A stretch of 33,162 bases of DNA. It comes from Candidatus Latescibacterota bacterium (GTDB lineage Bacteria > Latescibacterota > UBA2968 > UBA8231). A program made the translations under genes and the position numbers. Below are positions 8,001-15,697 of this stretch, piece by piece. A model generated the notes under the pieces. That model saw only the letters and a list, made by a program, of their open reading frames with translations, made no database searches and was not told where the DNA came from. The stretch spans positions 1-33,162 of the forward strand of contig JAJDUT010000096.1 in the NCBI GenBank assembly GCA_022826515.1, read 5' to 3'. Position 1 is the first letter of the stretch; each line of letters begins with the position of its first letter.

Positions 8001-8225
8001 AAATTCGCCGCGGTGTTGCGCGCTGGCGAGGTGCGCTTCCGGCCCATTCTAATGACGACCTCGACTACCGCTCTCGGGCTATTGCCCATGGCCTTGGGGC
8101 TGGGCGAAGGAGCCGAGATCCGCGCGCCTATGGCCATCACCGTCATCGGCGGGCTTTTGGTATCCACCCTGCTGACTCTGGTGCTCATTCCCGTGGTTTA
8201 TACCCTGATGGATCGCAGCGCTTAG
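5085..8225 (+). CDS. RND family efflux permease 1 (AcrB/HAE1-like)
   Basis: A 1046-residue inner-membrane proton-driven exporter, the usual RND length. It starts with a GTG that overlaps the adaptor's TGA (GTGA), so translation is probably coupled. TM1 follows a short cytoplasmic start (KLVEFSTRRRVT). Two large periplasmic loops each precede a block of membrane segments. TM4 carries the proton-relay region GMLVDNSIVVLES, where Asp400 is followed by Asn401 instead of the second Asp of AcrB; this D-N form is common in HAE1-like pumps. The C-terminal half repeats the fold (LIMLAGIVVNNAIVLVDYI) and ends in a last TM helix VSTLLTLVLIPVVYTL. It sits between the adaptor and a second permease. Substrates cannot be told from sequence. 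Confidence 0.95.
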   Translation: MKLVEFSTRRRVTVAMLMVAIIAFGGVGFSRLAVNLLPDITYPTITVRTEYEGVAPLEIERLISEPVEGLVGVVSNVVRVSSISRPGISDVVVEFGWGTNMDFASLDIREKLDLSNLPRDADKPILLRFDPSLDPIMRLAFYGNLSLMEMRRIAEERLRPDLESLEGVAAVRINGGLEEEIQVEVEAQRLAYLGISINQVTSRLAAENVNLTGGMLKDGEAEFLVRTLNEFQGIDEIGEIVVGQINRAPIKLKDMGRVFRGHRERDLVTRINGREGVEVSVFKEGDANTVQVSAAVQERLDEFLAENATLLQDSGMEVVFNQATFIQQAVDEVLNTAILGGILAVIVLFLFLRDLKSTAIIGLSIPLSVVATFFLMFGTDVSLNIMSLGGLALGVGMLVDNSIVVLESVQRYRDQGLNVLAAAVRGASEVGRAVIAATTTTICVFLPIVFVEGVAGQLFRDQALTVTYSLVASLVVALMLIPMLSSLSLESMIAEREEIGPKRGLQGPAFLIRLIRAIARGAGRVFSTLLFPLYWLFDLVFNALNKAYPLLLNWALRRRLIVLVIFIAIGALVLERSRILGLELIPEMSQGEFLVDLEWRAGTPLEQTAIQVAAIDRQVRSLDGIASVFALVGSSAQAGGTAADKKEHTAHLLVRLAPEVGEEEAIEAVRDLLGDIPELKYKFSRPAYFSFRTPVEVEIRGYSLSTLDLLADEAVERMHTIPGLTDIRSSTAGGQPEVQIFFDRRRVAELGTTVQNIGELLRNKLQGDVATELARRDRKVDIRVRALDEERQTVADLKQMIVSPASYAVPVALESVAEVRAVDGPAEIRRLDQERVAVISANLDGRDLGGVAEEIETTLADLPLPEGFTVSIGGQNEEMVRSFDSMKFALLLAVFLVYLVMASQFESLLHPLVIMFTIPLGLIGSALGLLATGTTISVVVLIGLIMLAGIVVNNAIVLVDYINRLRRDEGMEKFAAVLRAGEVRFRPILMTTSTTALGLLPMALGLGEGAEIRAPMAITVIGGLLVSTLLTLVLIPVVYTLMDRSA

Positions 8226-8235
8226 GAGCTTGGTT

Positions 8236-11200
8236 ATGAACCTGTCGGAATTTTCGCTTAAACGGCCCGTGACCACCCTGATGCTCACCATCTGCGCCTT
8301 GGTAGTGGGCGTCGTCGCCTTAGATCGCTTGCCCATAGAGCAGTTGCCGAGCATTTCCTCTTCCGGGATCACGGCCCGCGTCCAGTACAACAACTCCTCC
8401 CCCGAAGAGATCGAGCGCTTGGTGGTCCTACCGCTGGAGCAGACGCTGGGTACACTCAACAACATCGACCGCATCAGTTCGAGTTCGGAGCGCAATCAGG
8501 GCGAGGTGCGCGTTGACTTCAAGGCCGGCACCGACATGGACTTGGCCAACATGGAGATGCGCGAAAAACTCGACCAAGCCCGCGCCCTCCTGCCCTCGGA
8601 TGTCGATCGCGTCAGCCTGCGCCGCTGGCAATCCGACCAGCGCGCCATCATAGATGCCAATCTGGCGTGGCGCGGCGACGGCGACCGCCTACTCGACCTA
8701 ATCCAGAAGGTTATTGAGCCACGACTATTGCGGCTCAACGGCGTCGTCAACGTGGTCATCGACGACTTCGAGGAAAAACAACTCATCGTCGAGCTGGACC
8801 AAGAGCGCTTGCAGACCCACAACATCTCGCTGGGCTCGCTCGGCTGGCAGCTCAACGAGAACAACACCAACATCTCGCTGGGCCGGGTCATGGACGGCGG
8901 CCAGCGCTACATGGCCCGCGCCATCGGCGAGTTCACCCGCGCCGAGGACATTGCCTCCATGCCGCTTATGGGCGGTCAGTTCCGCCTCAGCGACATCGGC
9001 GAGATCAACTACGGCTACCCCGAAAAGCGCCGCTACGAGCGGCTCAACGGCACCGATGCGCTGGAGCTAGAAATTTTCAAAGCCTCCACCGCCAATGTCA
9101 TCGATGTCGGCGAGGCTGTCGTCGCTGAGTTGCAGGCGATTGAGGACGAATACGATGGCGAACTCGGAGTCTTCATCGACCGCAATCGCGCTGAGTCCGT
9201 GCTCAAAGAAGCCGGTACGCTCTTCAACTCAGCACTGCTCGGCGCATTTTTGGCGATGACTATCATCTTCCTCTTCCTGCGCAACATCCGCTCGACCATC
9301 GTCATCGGCCTCGCCATTCCCACCTCGGCGCTGTGCGTCTTTATCGGCATGTACGTCGCCCGCGAGGTCTTTGAATCGACCATCACCCTCAACATGGTCT
9401 CAATGATGGGGCTGATGCTGGCAGTGGGGATGTTGGTCGATCCAGCAGTGGTGGTGCTGGAAAGCATCTTTCGCCGCCGCCAAGAAGACGGCCTTGACGC
9501 CGAAGAGGCCGCCCATGTCGGCAGCCGCGAAGTCAGCATGGCAGTCTTCGCCTCGGCGCTAACGACGATCTGCGTCTTCGTGCCCTTCTTCTTCCTCACC
9601 GATGGCCGCTCGGCCATGTGGATGAAGGACGCCGGAATCGCAATTTGCCTCGCCGTGATGGTGTCGATGATCGTCTCGTTGTCGCTGATCCCGCTGGTGT
9701 CCTCGCGGCTGCTGCGCGCCGGGGTCGAGCGCTTCGACCGCTGGCTCAAGCTGCTGGTAGTAGCAGTCGTGGTGGGCATTGCCTACTGGCAAATCAGCGA
9801 CCTCGGCTGGAGCGGCTTACAGGCCTGGTGGGAACGCTGGTCCGGGCTGATTGCTACCTCCATTAGCGGAATGCAGTGGCAGACCATCCTCGGCTGCGCG
9901 CTCGCTGCGCTGGCCGGGGCCGCGCTCGGCTGGTACTGCTCCCGCCACGGCCTGCGCTCCTCGTATGGCCGCTTGCTCAACTGGACGCTCGACCACCGCT
10001 GGGTCGCCCTCCTCGCCACGGTGATGCTGACCGGCACCGGCTATTACCTCTACAACCAGATCGAGCAACGCGGCACTCCTTGGACCCCAGAGCGCCGGGT
10101 GGATATGTCGGTGGTCATCGACCGCAGCTATAGCCTCGAAGAGGTCCGCGAGCATTTCTATCAAATAGAAGAAATCCTGCTAGCGAAAAAGGATTCGCTC
10201 GACATTCAATCGCTTATGACGAGATTCAGCCAGCGCCGAGGCAGCATTCGCGCCTATCTCGTCGATGCCGACGAGGGCCGGCTCTCATCCATGGAGGCGG
10301 GCAACGCGATCAAGGAACTGCTACCAGAGAAGGTGGGATACACGTACAAAATGGGTCGCTCGCGCAGTTGGACCGGCAACCAACTCGGCGTCGAAGTCCA
10401 GCTCCACGGCCGCGATCCCGAAGTCCTAGCCGTGCTAATGGAAGACGTCAAAGCCGGCCTCGAACAACTACCCGGGGTCCAAGACGTCGATAGCAGCCTC
10501 GAAGACGGCGAAGACGAAGTCCGCGTCGAGATCAATCGCGCTCAGGCACTCGGCTATGGGCTGTCGCCGCGCGAGGTCGCCCAAGGCATCTCCTCAGCCC
10601 TGGGCACTCGCCGCACCAGCGGCTTCAAAAGCGACGACCGCGAAATCGACATCGTCATGCAGCTCAACGAGGGCGACCGCGCCACCCTCGACCAGCTCAA
10701 AAACAGCAGCTACGAGACCCGCGACGGCAACTCGGTCCAGCTCGCGTCGTTGGCCGACTTCCAGCTTGGCCGCGGCCCCCGCGATCTCAGGCGCGAAAAC
10801 CGGATGCTCAACGTCACCGTTTTCGCCAACACCGAAGACCGCAACGCCGCTCGCGCGCTGATGGGACCGATCACCCAGATGATGGAGGGGATGCAGCTAC
10901 CCCCCGGCTATACCTGGGATCTGGGCCGGGCGGCGCGCTGGGAGCGGGAAGAGGCCAGCGACAACAACTTCACCGCCATTTTTGCCATCCTGCTGATCTA
11001 CCTCATCATGGCTTCGCTCTTCGAGTCCCTGATCCATCCCTTCACCATCATCTTCGCCATTCCCTTCTCCCTCATCGGCGTGGCCTTGGGACTGTATGTC
11101 CTCGACGTGCCCTTTGACAACAACGGTGCTTTGGGGCTTTTAATCCTCTTCGGCATCGTCGTCAACAACGGCATCGTGTTAATTGCCCATATAAATCATC

Positions 11201-11514
11201 TGCGGGCGAGCGGGCTGTCGCGGCGCGAGGCGATCTGCCTCGGCGGCCAGCACCGGCTCCGGCCCATCCTGATGACCGCCTTTACCACCATCCTCAACCT
11301 GATGCCGATCGTGCTGCCGATGATCTATGGCACGTCCGAGGGCTTTGCTCGCCGCTGGGGGCCGGTGGGCCTAGTAGTAGCCAGCGGCTTGGCCACCTCG
11401 ACGGTGCTGACCCTGATGCTGGCTCCCACGCTCTATTCGCTGTTGGACGATCTGGCGCTGTGGTGCAAGCGGGTGATGCGCGCGTCGCACAGCACGAGCA
11501 CGGTCAACGCATGA
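8236..11514 (+). CDS. RND family efflux permease 2, divergent
   Basis: A 1092-residue RND permease. ATG at 8236 is preferred because TTAGGAGC lies seven bases upstream; an in-frame TTG at 8230 would overlap that site. It has the RND plan of two halves, each with a periplasmic loop and TM block, but it is diverged from permease 1. In the TM4 relay motif (GMLVDPAVVVLES) the second acidic position is Pro403 next to Asp402. Between the two halves there is an extra hydrophobic insert (about residues 500-570, including LLVVAVVVGIAYW and ILGCALAALAGAALGWY) that could add two membrane segments. Gene order adaptor-permease-permease resembles MdtABC, in which two RND subunits form one pump. Whether these two form a hetero-trimer is inference. 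No TolC-like gene is in the window. Confidence 0.93.
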   Translation: MNLSEFSLKRPVTTLMLTICALVVGVVALDRLPIEQLPSISSSGITARVQYNNSSPEEIERLVVLPLEQTLGTLNNIDRISSSSERNQGEVRVDFKAGTDMDLANMEMREKLDQARALLPSDVDRVSLRRWQSDQRAIIDANLAWRGDGDRLLDLIQKVIEPRLLRLNGVVNVVIDDFEEKQLIVELDQERLQTHNISLGSLGWQLNENNTNISLGRVMDGGQRYMARAIGEFTRAEDIASMPLMGGQFRLSDIGEINYGYPEKRRYERLNGTDALELEIFKASTANVIDVGEAVVAELQAIEDEYDGELGVFIDRNRAESVLKEAGTLFNSALLGAFLAMTIIFLFLRNIRSTIVIGLAIPTSALCVFIGMYVAREVFESTITLNMVSMMGLMLAVGMLVDPAVVVLESIFRRRQEDGLDAEEAAHVGSREVSMAVFASALTTICVFVPFFFLTDGRSAMWMKDAGIAICLAVMVSMIVSLSLIPLVSSRLLRAGVERFDRWLKLLVVAVVVGIAYWQISDLGWSGLQAWWERWSGLIATSISGMQWQTILGCALAALAGAALGWYCSRHGLRSSYGRLLNWTLDHRWVALLATVMLTGTGYYLYNQIEQRGTPWTPERRVDMSVVIDRSYSLEEVREHFYQIEEILLAKKDSLDIQSLMTRFSQRRGSIRAYLVDADEGRLSSMEAGNAIKELLPEKVGYTYKMGRSRSWTGNQLGVEVQLHGRDPEVLAVLMEDVKAGLEQLPGVQDVDSSLEDGEDEVRVEINRAQALGYGLSPREVAQGISSALGTRRTSGFKSDDREIDIVMQLNEGDRATLDQLKNSSYETRDGNSVQLASLADFQLGRGPRDLRRENRMLNVTVFANTEDRNAARALMGPITQMMEGMQLPPGYTWDLGRAARWEREEASDNNFTAIFAILLIYLIMASLFESLIHPFTIIFAIPFSLIGVALGLYVLDVPFDNNGALGLLILFGIVVNNGIVLIAHINHLRASGLSRREAICLGGQHRLRPILMTAFTTILNLMPIVLPMIYGTSEGFARRWGPVGLVVASGLATSTVLTLMLAPTLYSLLDDLALWCKRVMRASHSTSTVNA

Positions 11515-11565
11515 AGGTAGTGGCACCCTGTATGTTGAACATCCCCCCGAGGCGACCTACCGACG

Positions 11566-11625
11566 GCGCACTTCGACAGGCTCAGTGCGCGGTAAACCCC
11601 GTGCGTTGAGCTTGTCGAAACGCAC
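11566..11625. repeat. Long imperfect inverted repeat with TTCGACA core
   Basis: Two 26-base arms (11566-11591 and 11600-11625) are complementary at most positions around an eight-base loop. The left arm contains CTTCGACAGGCTCAGTGCGC and the right arm the complementary GTGCGTTGAGCTTGTCGAA. It lies 52 bp after the second RND permease. It could fold into a strong hairpin and stop operon transcription, though no T-run follows. This motif type is widely dispersed in environmental bacterial genomes, where it creates spurious 'LSLSK/EPVEV' reading frames (general recollection). Confidence 0.8.
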
Positions 11626-11668
11626 ACCAAGGACCGACGCAACTAGTGTTTCCCAATAAGGGTCAAAC

Positions 11669-14014
11669 ATGACGGAGCTTGAACGCAGCACAGCAGAAAA
11701 CGCAGCACAGCCTTTTCGCGCCCCCGTGCCAACGCAGGTGCGGCGCGAGCTGGCTGAAGTAGTAAGCCCCGACGAAGAATTTCGCCTAGCGGTAACTACA
11801 GACATTAAGCTCGACGGCCAGTACGGCGAGGCGTGGCTCATGGCCACCGCCGACCATCTAGTGGCCTTCAGCCCCGACAGCGGCGGACCGCCCGATGTGG
11901 TCTGCTTGCCGCTGAACGAAATAACGGGCGTGGAGGTGCGCGAGGATTGGGGCACCGCGGCCCTCAAGGTGCGCACCGAGGAGCGGGGCGCGACCATGGC
12001 CGTATTCTCCAAGAGCTTGGTGCCCGCGCTGTCCGAACTGCCCAATCAGGTCGAGCGCCTAGTCAAGCAAGCCCAACCGACCGAACCCAATGGCCAAATG
12101 CTCCACGGGCGGTTGGCCGGAGCGCGGGCCGGGCGCAAGCGCTGCGACCGCTGCGGCCAAGTCATTCCGCGCTACTATGGCGTATGCCCGGCCTGCCTAG
12201 AAAAGGGCAAGCTGCTGTTCCGGCTGTTGAGCTATGCCAAGCCGCATTGGAAGCTCATTACCTTTAGTCTGCTGCTTATGGTGGTGGCCACGACCATTGG
12301 CCTAGGCCAGCCGCTGCTGATGAGCGTTCTCATCGACGATGTCTTGAATGTCGGTGCCGCTGCATCTATGAGCGTTGGGACGAGCTTTGACCTGCTAGCT
12401 CTTTTGCCGGTGGCCAAAGATGATCCAGTCGCGGCGCTGGCCTGGCTAGTAGGCCTGTTAATTTTGATGAACCTCACCGTAAGCGTCCTGGCGGCTCTGC
12501 GCGGCTACATCATGGCCCGCATCGGCCAGCGCGTCACCTACGGTCTGCGCAACGAGGTGTACACCCATCTCCATGCGCTATCACTTAGTTATTACAACAA
12601 AAACGAGACCGGGCGCATCATGGCCAGCGTCACCCAAGACGTGGGCCGCTTGCAGGACTTCATCAGCGACGGCCTGCAAGAAGCCATCCGCGATGTGCTC
12701 ACCCTAGTCATCATCTGCATCATCCTCTTCGGGCTCAATCCCGGGCTGGCGGCTCTAGTACTCCTGCCGACGCCTCTGCTAGTGTGGGCGACGCTGCGCT
12801 TCGGCCGGAAGCTGCACGCCATCTACCGGCCCTTGTGGCGCCGCTGGGCCAGCCTCAGCGCCCTGCTCGCCGATACCATCCCGGGGGTGCGCGTGGTCAA
12901 AGCCTTCGCCCAGGAGCGGCGGGAAGTGGGCAAGTTCAAGGGACGCAGCCTGGACCTGCTGCGGGGCGAACTGCGCGTGGCGTGGATGCGTAGCCTCTTC
13001 GGCCCGGTTATGACCTTTGTGACCGCCATCGGCACGATCATCATCTGGTGGGTCGGGGGCCGCGACATCCTATCCGGCGAGCTGACCTTGGGGGATTTTG
13101 TCGCCTTCACCATGTACATGTATCGCTTCTACGGACCGGTCGAGAGCTTGTGCCGCCTCAATCACCGCTTCCAGCGCGCCGCCACCTCGGCCGAGCGCGT
13201 CTTTGACGTGCTCGACACGCACCCAGAGGTAATCGACCAGCCCGGAGCTATGCTCATGCCGCCCATCGAGGGCCGGGTCGAATTTCGCGGCGTCCACTTC
13301 GGCTATGAGGAAGACAAACCGGTCATTGAGGATTTGAATTTCACCGTCGAGCCGGGCGAGATGATCGGCCTAGCTGGTCACAGCGGCGCTGGCAAGAGCA
13401 CCTTGATCAACCTCATCTGCCGCTTCTACGAGCCGCAGGAGGGAGCCATCCTCATCGACGGCCACGACACCCGCCAAGTGAACCTCAAATCGCTGCGCGA
13501 ACAGATCGGCGTGGTCTTGCAGGATCCGTTCCTCTTCAATGGCACGGTAGCCGAGAACATCGCCTACGGCCATCCCGAGTCTTCCCTCGAACAGACCGTA
13601 GCTGCGGCCAAAGCTGCCAATGCGCACGACTTCATCATGAACATGCCAGACGGGTACGACACCATGGTCGGCGAGCGCGGCACCCGCGTATCCGGGGGCG
13701 AGCGGCAGCGGCTGTCCATTGCCCGGGCCATTTTGCGCAACCCGCGCATTCTCATCCTCGACGAAGCCACCTCCAACGTCGATACCCAGACCGAAGCGCA
13801 GATTCAGGAGGCCTTGGAGCGGCTGGTCCAAGGGCGCACCACCTTTGCCATTGCCCATCGCTTATCGACCCTCAAAAACGCCCACCGCCTGCTCATCCTC
13901 GACAAGGGCCGACTCGCCGAGATCGGCACTCACGACGAGCTGATCGCGCAGGACGGCATCTACGCCAACCTGTGCCGCATGCAAACCGAAATGTCTAAAC
14001 TGAGAGCTTGGTAA
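11669..14014 (+). CDS. ABC exporter with N-terminal PH-like region and zinc ribbon
   Basis: A 781-residue fused ABC half-exporter, about 180 residues longer than typical because of an N-terminal cytoplasmic extension. Residues 30-130 look like a PH-type beta domain. Next comes a zinc ribbon with Cys159-x-x-Cys162 and Cys173-x-x-Cys176. The membrane domain (about 185-510) has six predicted TM helices. The ATPase has Walker A GHSGAGKST (570-578, Lys576), signature VSGGERQ (674-680), Walker B ILILDE (Asp698, Glu699) and switch His730. ATG is preceded by AAGGG. Four bases separate its stop from the DUF1854 gene. Homologous pairs have been labelled cyanophycin-metabolism-associated in some annotations; no cyanophycin gene is present here, so the cargo is unknown. 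Confidence 0.93.
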   Translation: MTELERSTAENAAQPFRAPVPTQVRRELAEVVSPDEEFRLAVTTDIKLDGQYGEAWLMATADHLVAFSPDSGGPPDVVCLPLNEITGVEVREDWGTAALKVRTEERGATMAVFSKSLVPALSELPNQVERLVKQAQPTEPNGQMLHGRLAGARAGRKRCDRCGQVIPRYYGVCPACLEKGKLLFRLLSYAKPHWKLITFSLLLMVVATTIGLGQPLLMSVLIDDVLNVGAAASMSVGTSFDLLALLPVAKDDPVAALAWLVGLLILMNLTVSVLAALRGYIMARIGQRVTYGLRNEVYTHLHALSLSYYNKNETGRIMASVTQDVGRLQDFISDGLQEAIRDVLTLVIICIILFGLNPGLAALVLLPTPLLVWATLRFGRKLHAIYRPLWRRWASLSALLADTIPGVRVVKAFAQERREVGKFKGRSLDLLRGELRVAWMRSLFGPVMTFVTAIGTIIIWWVGGRDILSGELTLGDFVAFTMYMYRFYGPVESLCRLNHRFQRAATSAERVFDVLDTHPEVIDQPGAMLMPPIEGRVEFRGVHFGYEEDKPVIEDLNFTVEPGEMIGLAGHSGAGKSTLINLICRFYEPQEGAILIDGHDTRQVNLKSLREQIGVVLQDPFLFNGTVAENIAYGHPESSLEQTVAAAKAANAHDFIMNMPDGYDTMVGERGTRVSGGERQRLSIARAILRNPRILILDEATSNVDTQTEAQIQEALERLVQGRTTFAIAHRLSTLKNAHRLLILDKGRLAEIGTHDELIAQDGIYANLCRMQTEMSKLRAW

Positions 14015-14018
14015 AATT

Positions 14019-14537
14019 ATGCAGCAGCACCATAAATTAGCCGCTGAAATCACTTATCTCGACCCGGACAAAGCGCGATTTTTCGTCGATGCCTTCGAGG
14101 ACTTGAACCTAGAGTTGGCCGGGGATCAAACCTATTCTAGGGTCCGAGTCAAACGGGCTTTTCCCCTGAGTTGCGACGACTGCTTTATCGTCGTCCAAGA
14201 CCGCAAAGGCAAGGAGATTGGCTCGCTGGCCCGGCTCGACGCGCTAGATCGGGACAGCCGCCAAGCCGTGGAAGACGAATTGGAGCGAGCCTATTTCACG
14301 CCGCGCATCCAGCGCATCGCCAAGGTTTCAGTGACCAACCGAGTGCCGCGCTGGGAAGTAGAGACCGACCGCGGACCGCGCGCCTTTGACATCTATTCCA
14401 GTCACCGAAATAGCGATGTGCGCCTTTTGGGCGGCGGGCGAGTCATAGTACAAGACGCCGACGGCAACCGCTACGAGATTCCCGACTACCGGCATCTAGA
14501 TCCGGCCAGCCAAGCCTTGGTCGAGGAAATGGTGTGA
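14019..14537 (+). CDS. DUF1854 family protein, ABC exporter partner
   Basis: A 172-residue soluble protein with no signal or membrane segment. The sequence has DUF1854 hallmarks: an N-terminal segment with RVKRAFPLSCDDCFIVVQDRKGKEIG, then an acidic stretch, a VTNRVPRWEVETDRGPR region and a closing GGGRVIVQDADGNRYEIPDY. This family is known mostly as the neighbour of ABC exporters of the preceding type. The ATG is four bases beyond the exporter's stop, so the two are almost certainly co-transcribed and probably work together, perhaps as a cytoplasmic regulator or cargo factor. The biochemical role is not known. The ribosome binding site is weak (GAGAG far upstream), consistent with translational coupling. 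Confidence 0.85.
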   Translation: MQQHHKLAAEITYLDPDKARFFVDAFEDLNLELAGDQTYSRVRVKRAFPLSCDDCFIVVQDRKGKEIGSLARLDALDRDSRQAVEDELERAYFTPRIQRIAKVSVTNRVPRWEVETDRGPRAFDIYSSHRNSDVRLLGGGRVIVQDADGNRYEIPDYRHLDPASQALVEEMV

Positions 14538-14694
14538 GGAGCTATAGACGATAGCGAAATAGGTTCACTACTTTAACTAACGTTAGGTGTCGTCAGAGCC
14601 TGTGCTAGACGCGAGCCAGCACCTGTCATGCTGCATCCCATACCTAAGAAGCCCCTGCATAACACCGCATCATCACCAAGCGAAAGGAAAACCC

Positions 14695-15684
14695 ATGCGC
14701 CAAGGGATATTCAAGCTGTCAATGACGCTGGGCCGGAGCCCGAGCGAGCAACCCGAGCGAGTGAAGATCTGCCGAGAAATGGGCGTCACCGGCTGCGTAA
14801 CGTCGCCGCCCCTCGAAGGGATAGGCCGCGATCAATACGCCGCGGCCATGCGCCAGCAGCAGCAGGAATGGGCCGAGGCGGGATTTTCGATCCCCGTGTA
14901 CGAGACCATGACCCCCACCCGTTCCGAACACATCCGCCGAGGAACCCCAGGCCGCGATGAGGAACTATTGGACTTTATCGCCGCAGTGGAGGCCATGGGC
15001 CAAGTCGGCATTCCCGTGCTGTGCTACAATCTCGGCGCGGGCGGCTCGCGCACCGATTGGGTGCCCACGCGCGGCGGTGCCATCTCCTCGCAATTCGACT
15101 ACGCCGAGTCGCACCAAGAGCCTCCTTTGGCGGATCCCCAAACCGAGGAAGAACTCTGGGACAACCTGACTTGGCTGCTCGGACGCATCATTCCCGTCGC
15201 CGAAAAGGCCAATGTCCGCATGGGCTATCACCCCAACGACCCGCCGATCTCGCCCTATCGGAAGTCCGCCCAAATCATGGTCAGCGCCGACGCGTACCGC
15301 CGCCTGATCAATATCGCGCCGAGTCCCAGCAATGGCGTCACGTTTTGCCAGGGCAATTTCAAGGCCATGGGCGAGGATATCTACTCGGTGGCGCGGGAAT
15401 TCACCGAGCAGGGCAAGGTCCACTTTATTCACTACCGCGACGTCGAGGGCACCGCGGGAACGCGATTTACCGAAACCTTTCACGACGACGGCCCCACGGA
15501 TATGGCGCGGATGCTGGAAATCTACTCCCGCGCCGGCTTCGTAGGACCCATCCGCCCCGACCACGCGCCGACGATGGGGTCCGAGGATGCAGAGACGACC
15601 CGTGGCTACGGCATGTTGGGGAAAATTTTCGCCTTCGGCTACATGATCGGCATGATGCAGGCGCAAAACCTAGCTTACGAATGA
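14695..15684 (+). CDS. uxuA: Mannonate dehydratase (UxuA) family protein
   Basis: A 329-residue TIM-barrel protein. ATG at 14695 is chosen for AAAGGA seven bases upstream; an in-frame start at 14587 would add an unconserved leader. Mannonate dehydratase converts D-mannonate to 2-keto-3-deoxygluconate in glucuronate breakdown. Expected metal-site motifs are visible: MGYHPNDPP (His179), SPSNGVTFCQGNF (Cys218), VHFIHYRDVEG (His246) and IRPDH (His290). The canonical HPDDPP reads HPNDPP here, and the protein is a little shorter than E. coli UxuA, so a related sugar acid could be the true substrate. The stop is 13 bp from the next gene, whose ribosome site overlaps it. The three genes 14695-17544 look like one operon. 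Confidence 0.8.
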   Translation: MRQGIFKLSMTLGRSPSEQPERVKICREMGVTGCVTSPPLEGIGRDQYAAAMRQQQQEWAEAGFSIPVYETMTPTRSEHIRRGTPGRDEELLDFIAAVEAMGQVGIPVLCYNLGAGGSRTDWVPTRGGAISSQFDYAESHQEPPLADPQTEEELWDNLTWLLGRIIPVAEKANVRMGYHPNDPPISPYRKSAQIMVSADAYRRLINIAPSPSNGVTFCQGNFKAMGEDIYSVAREFTEQGKVHFIHYRDVEGTAGTRFTETFHDDGPTDMARMLEIYSRAGFVGPIRPDHAPTMGSEDAETTRGYGMLGKIFAFGYMIGMMQAQNLAYE

Positions 15685-15697
15685 GGAGGAGCCTCGG

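Noticed and set aside
11433..11642. Minus-strand frame with an ALSLSK segment over the TTCGACA palindrome
   Set aside because: This is the usual spurious frame produced by that repeat, and it overlaps the end of the RND permease.
14577..14586. CTAACGTTAG palindrome before the uxuA-like gene
   Set aside because: A 10-bp palindrome alone is expected by chance at this length; there is no second copy or promoter box beside it.
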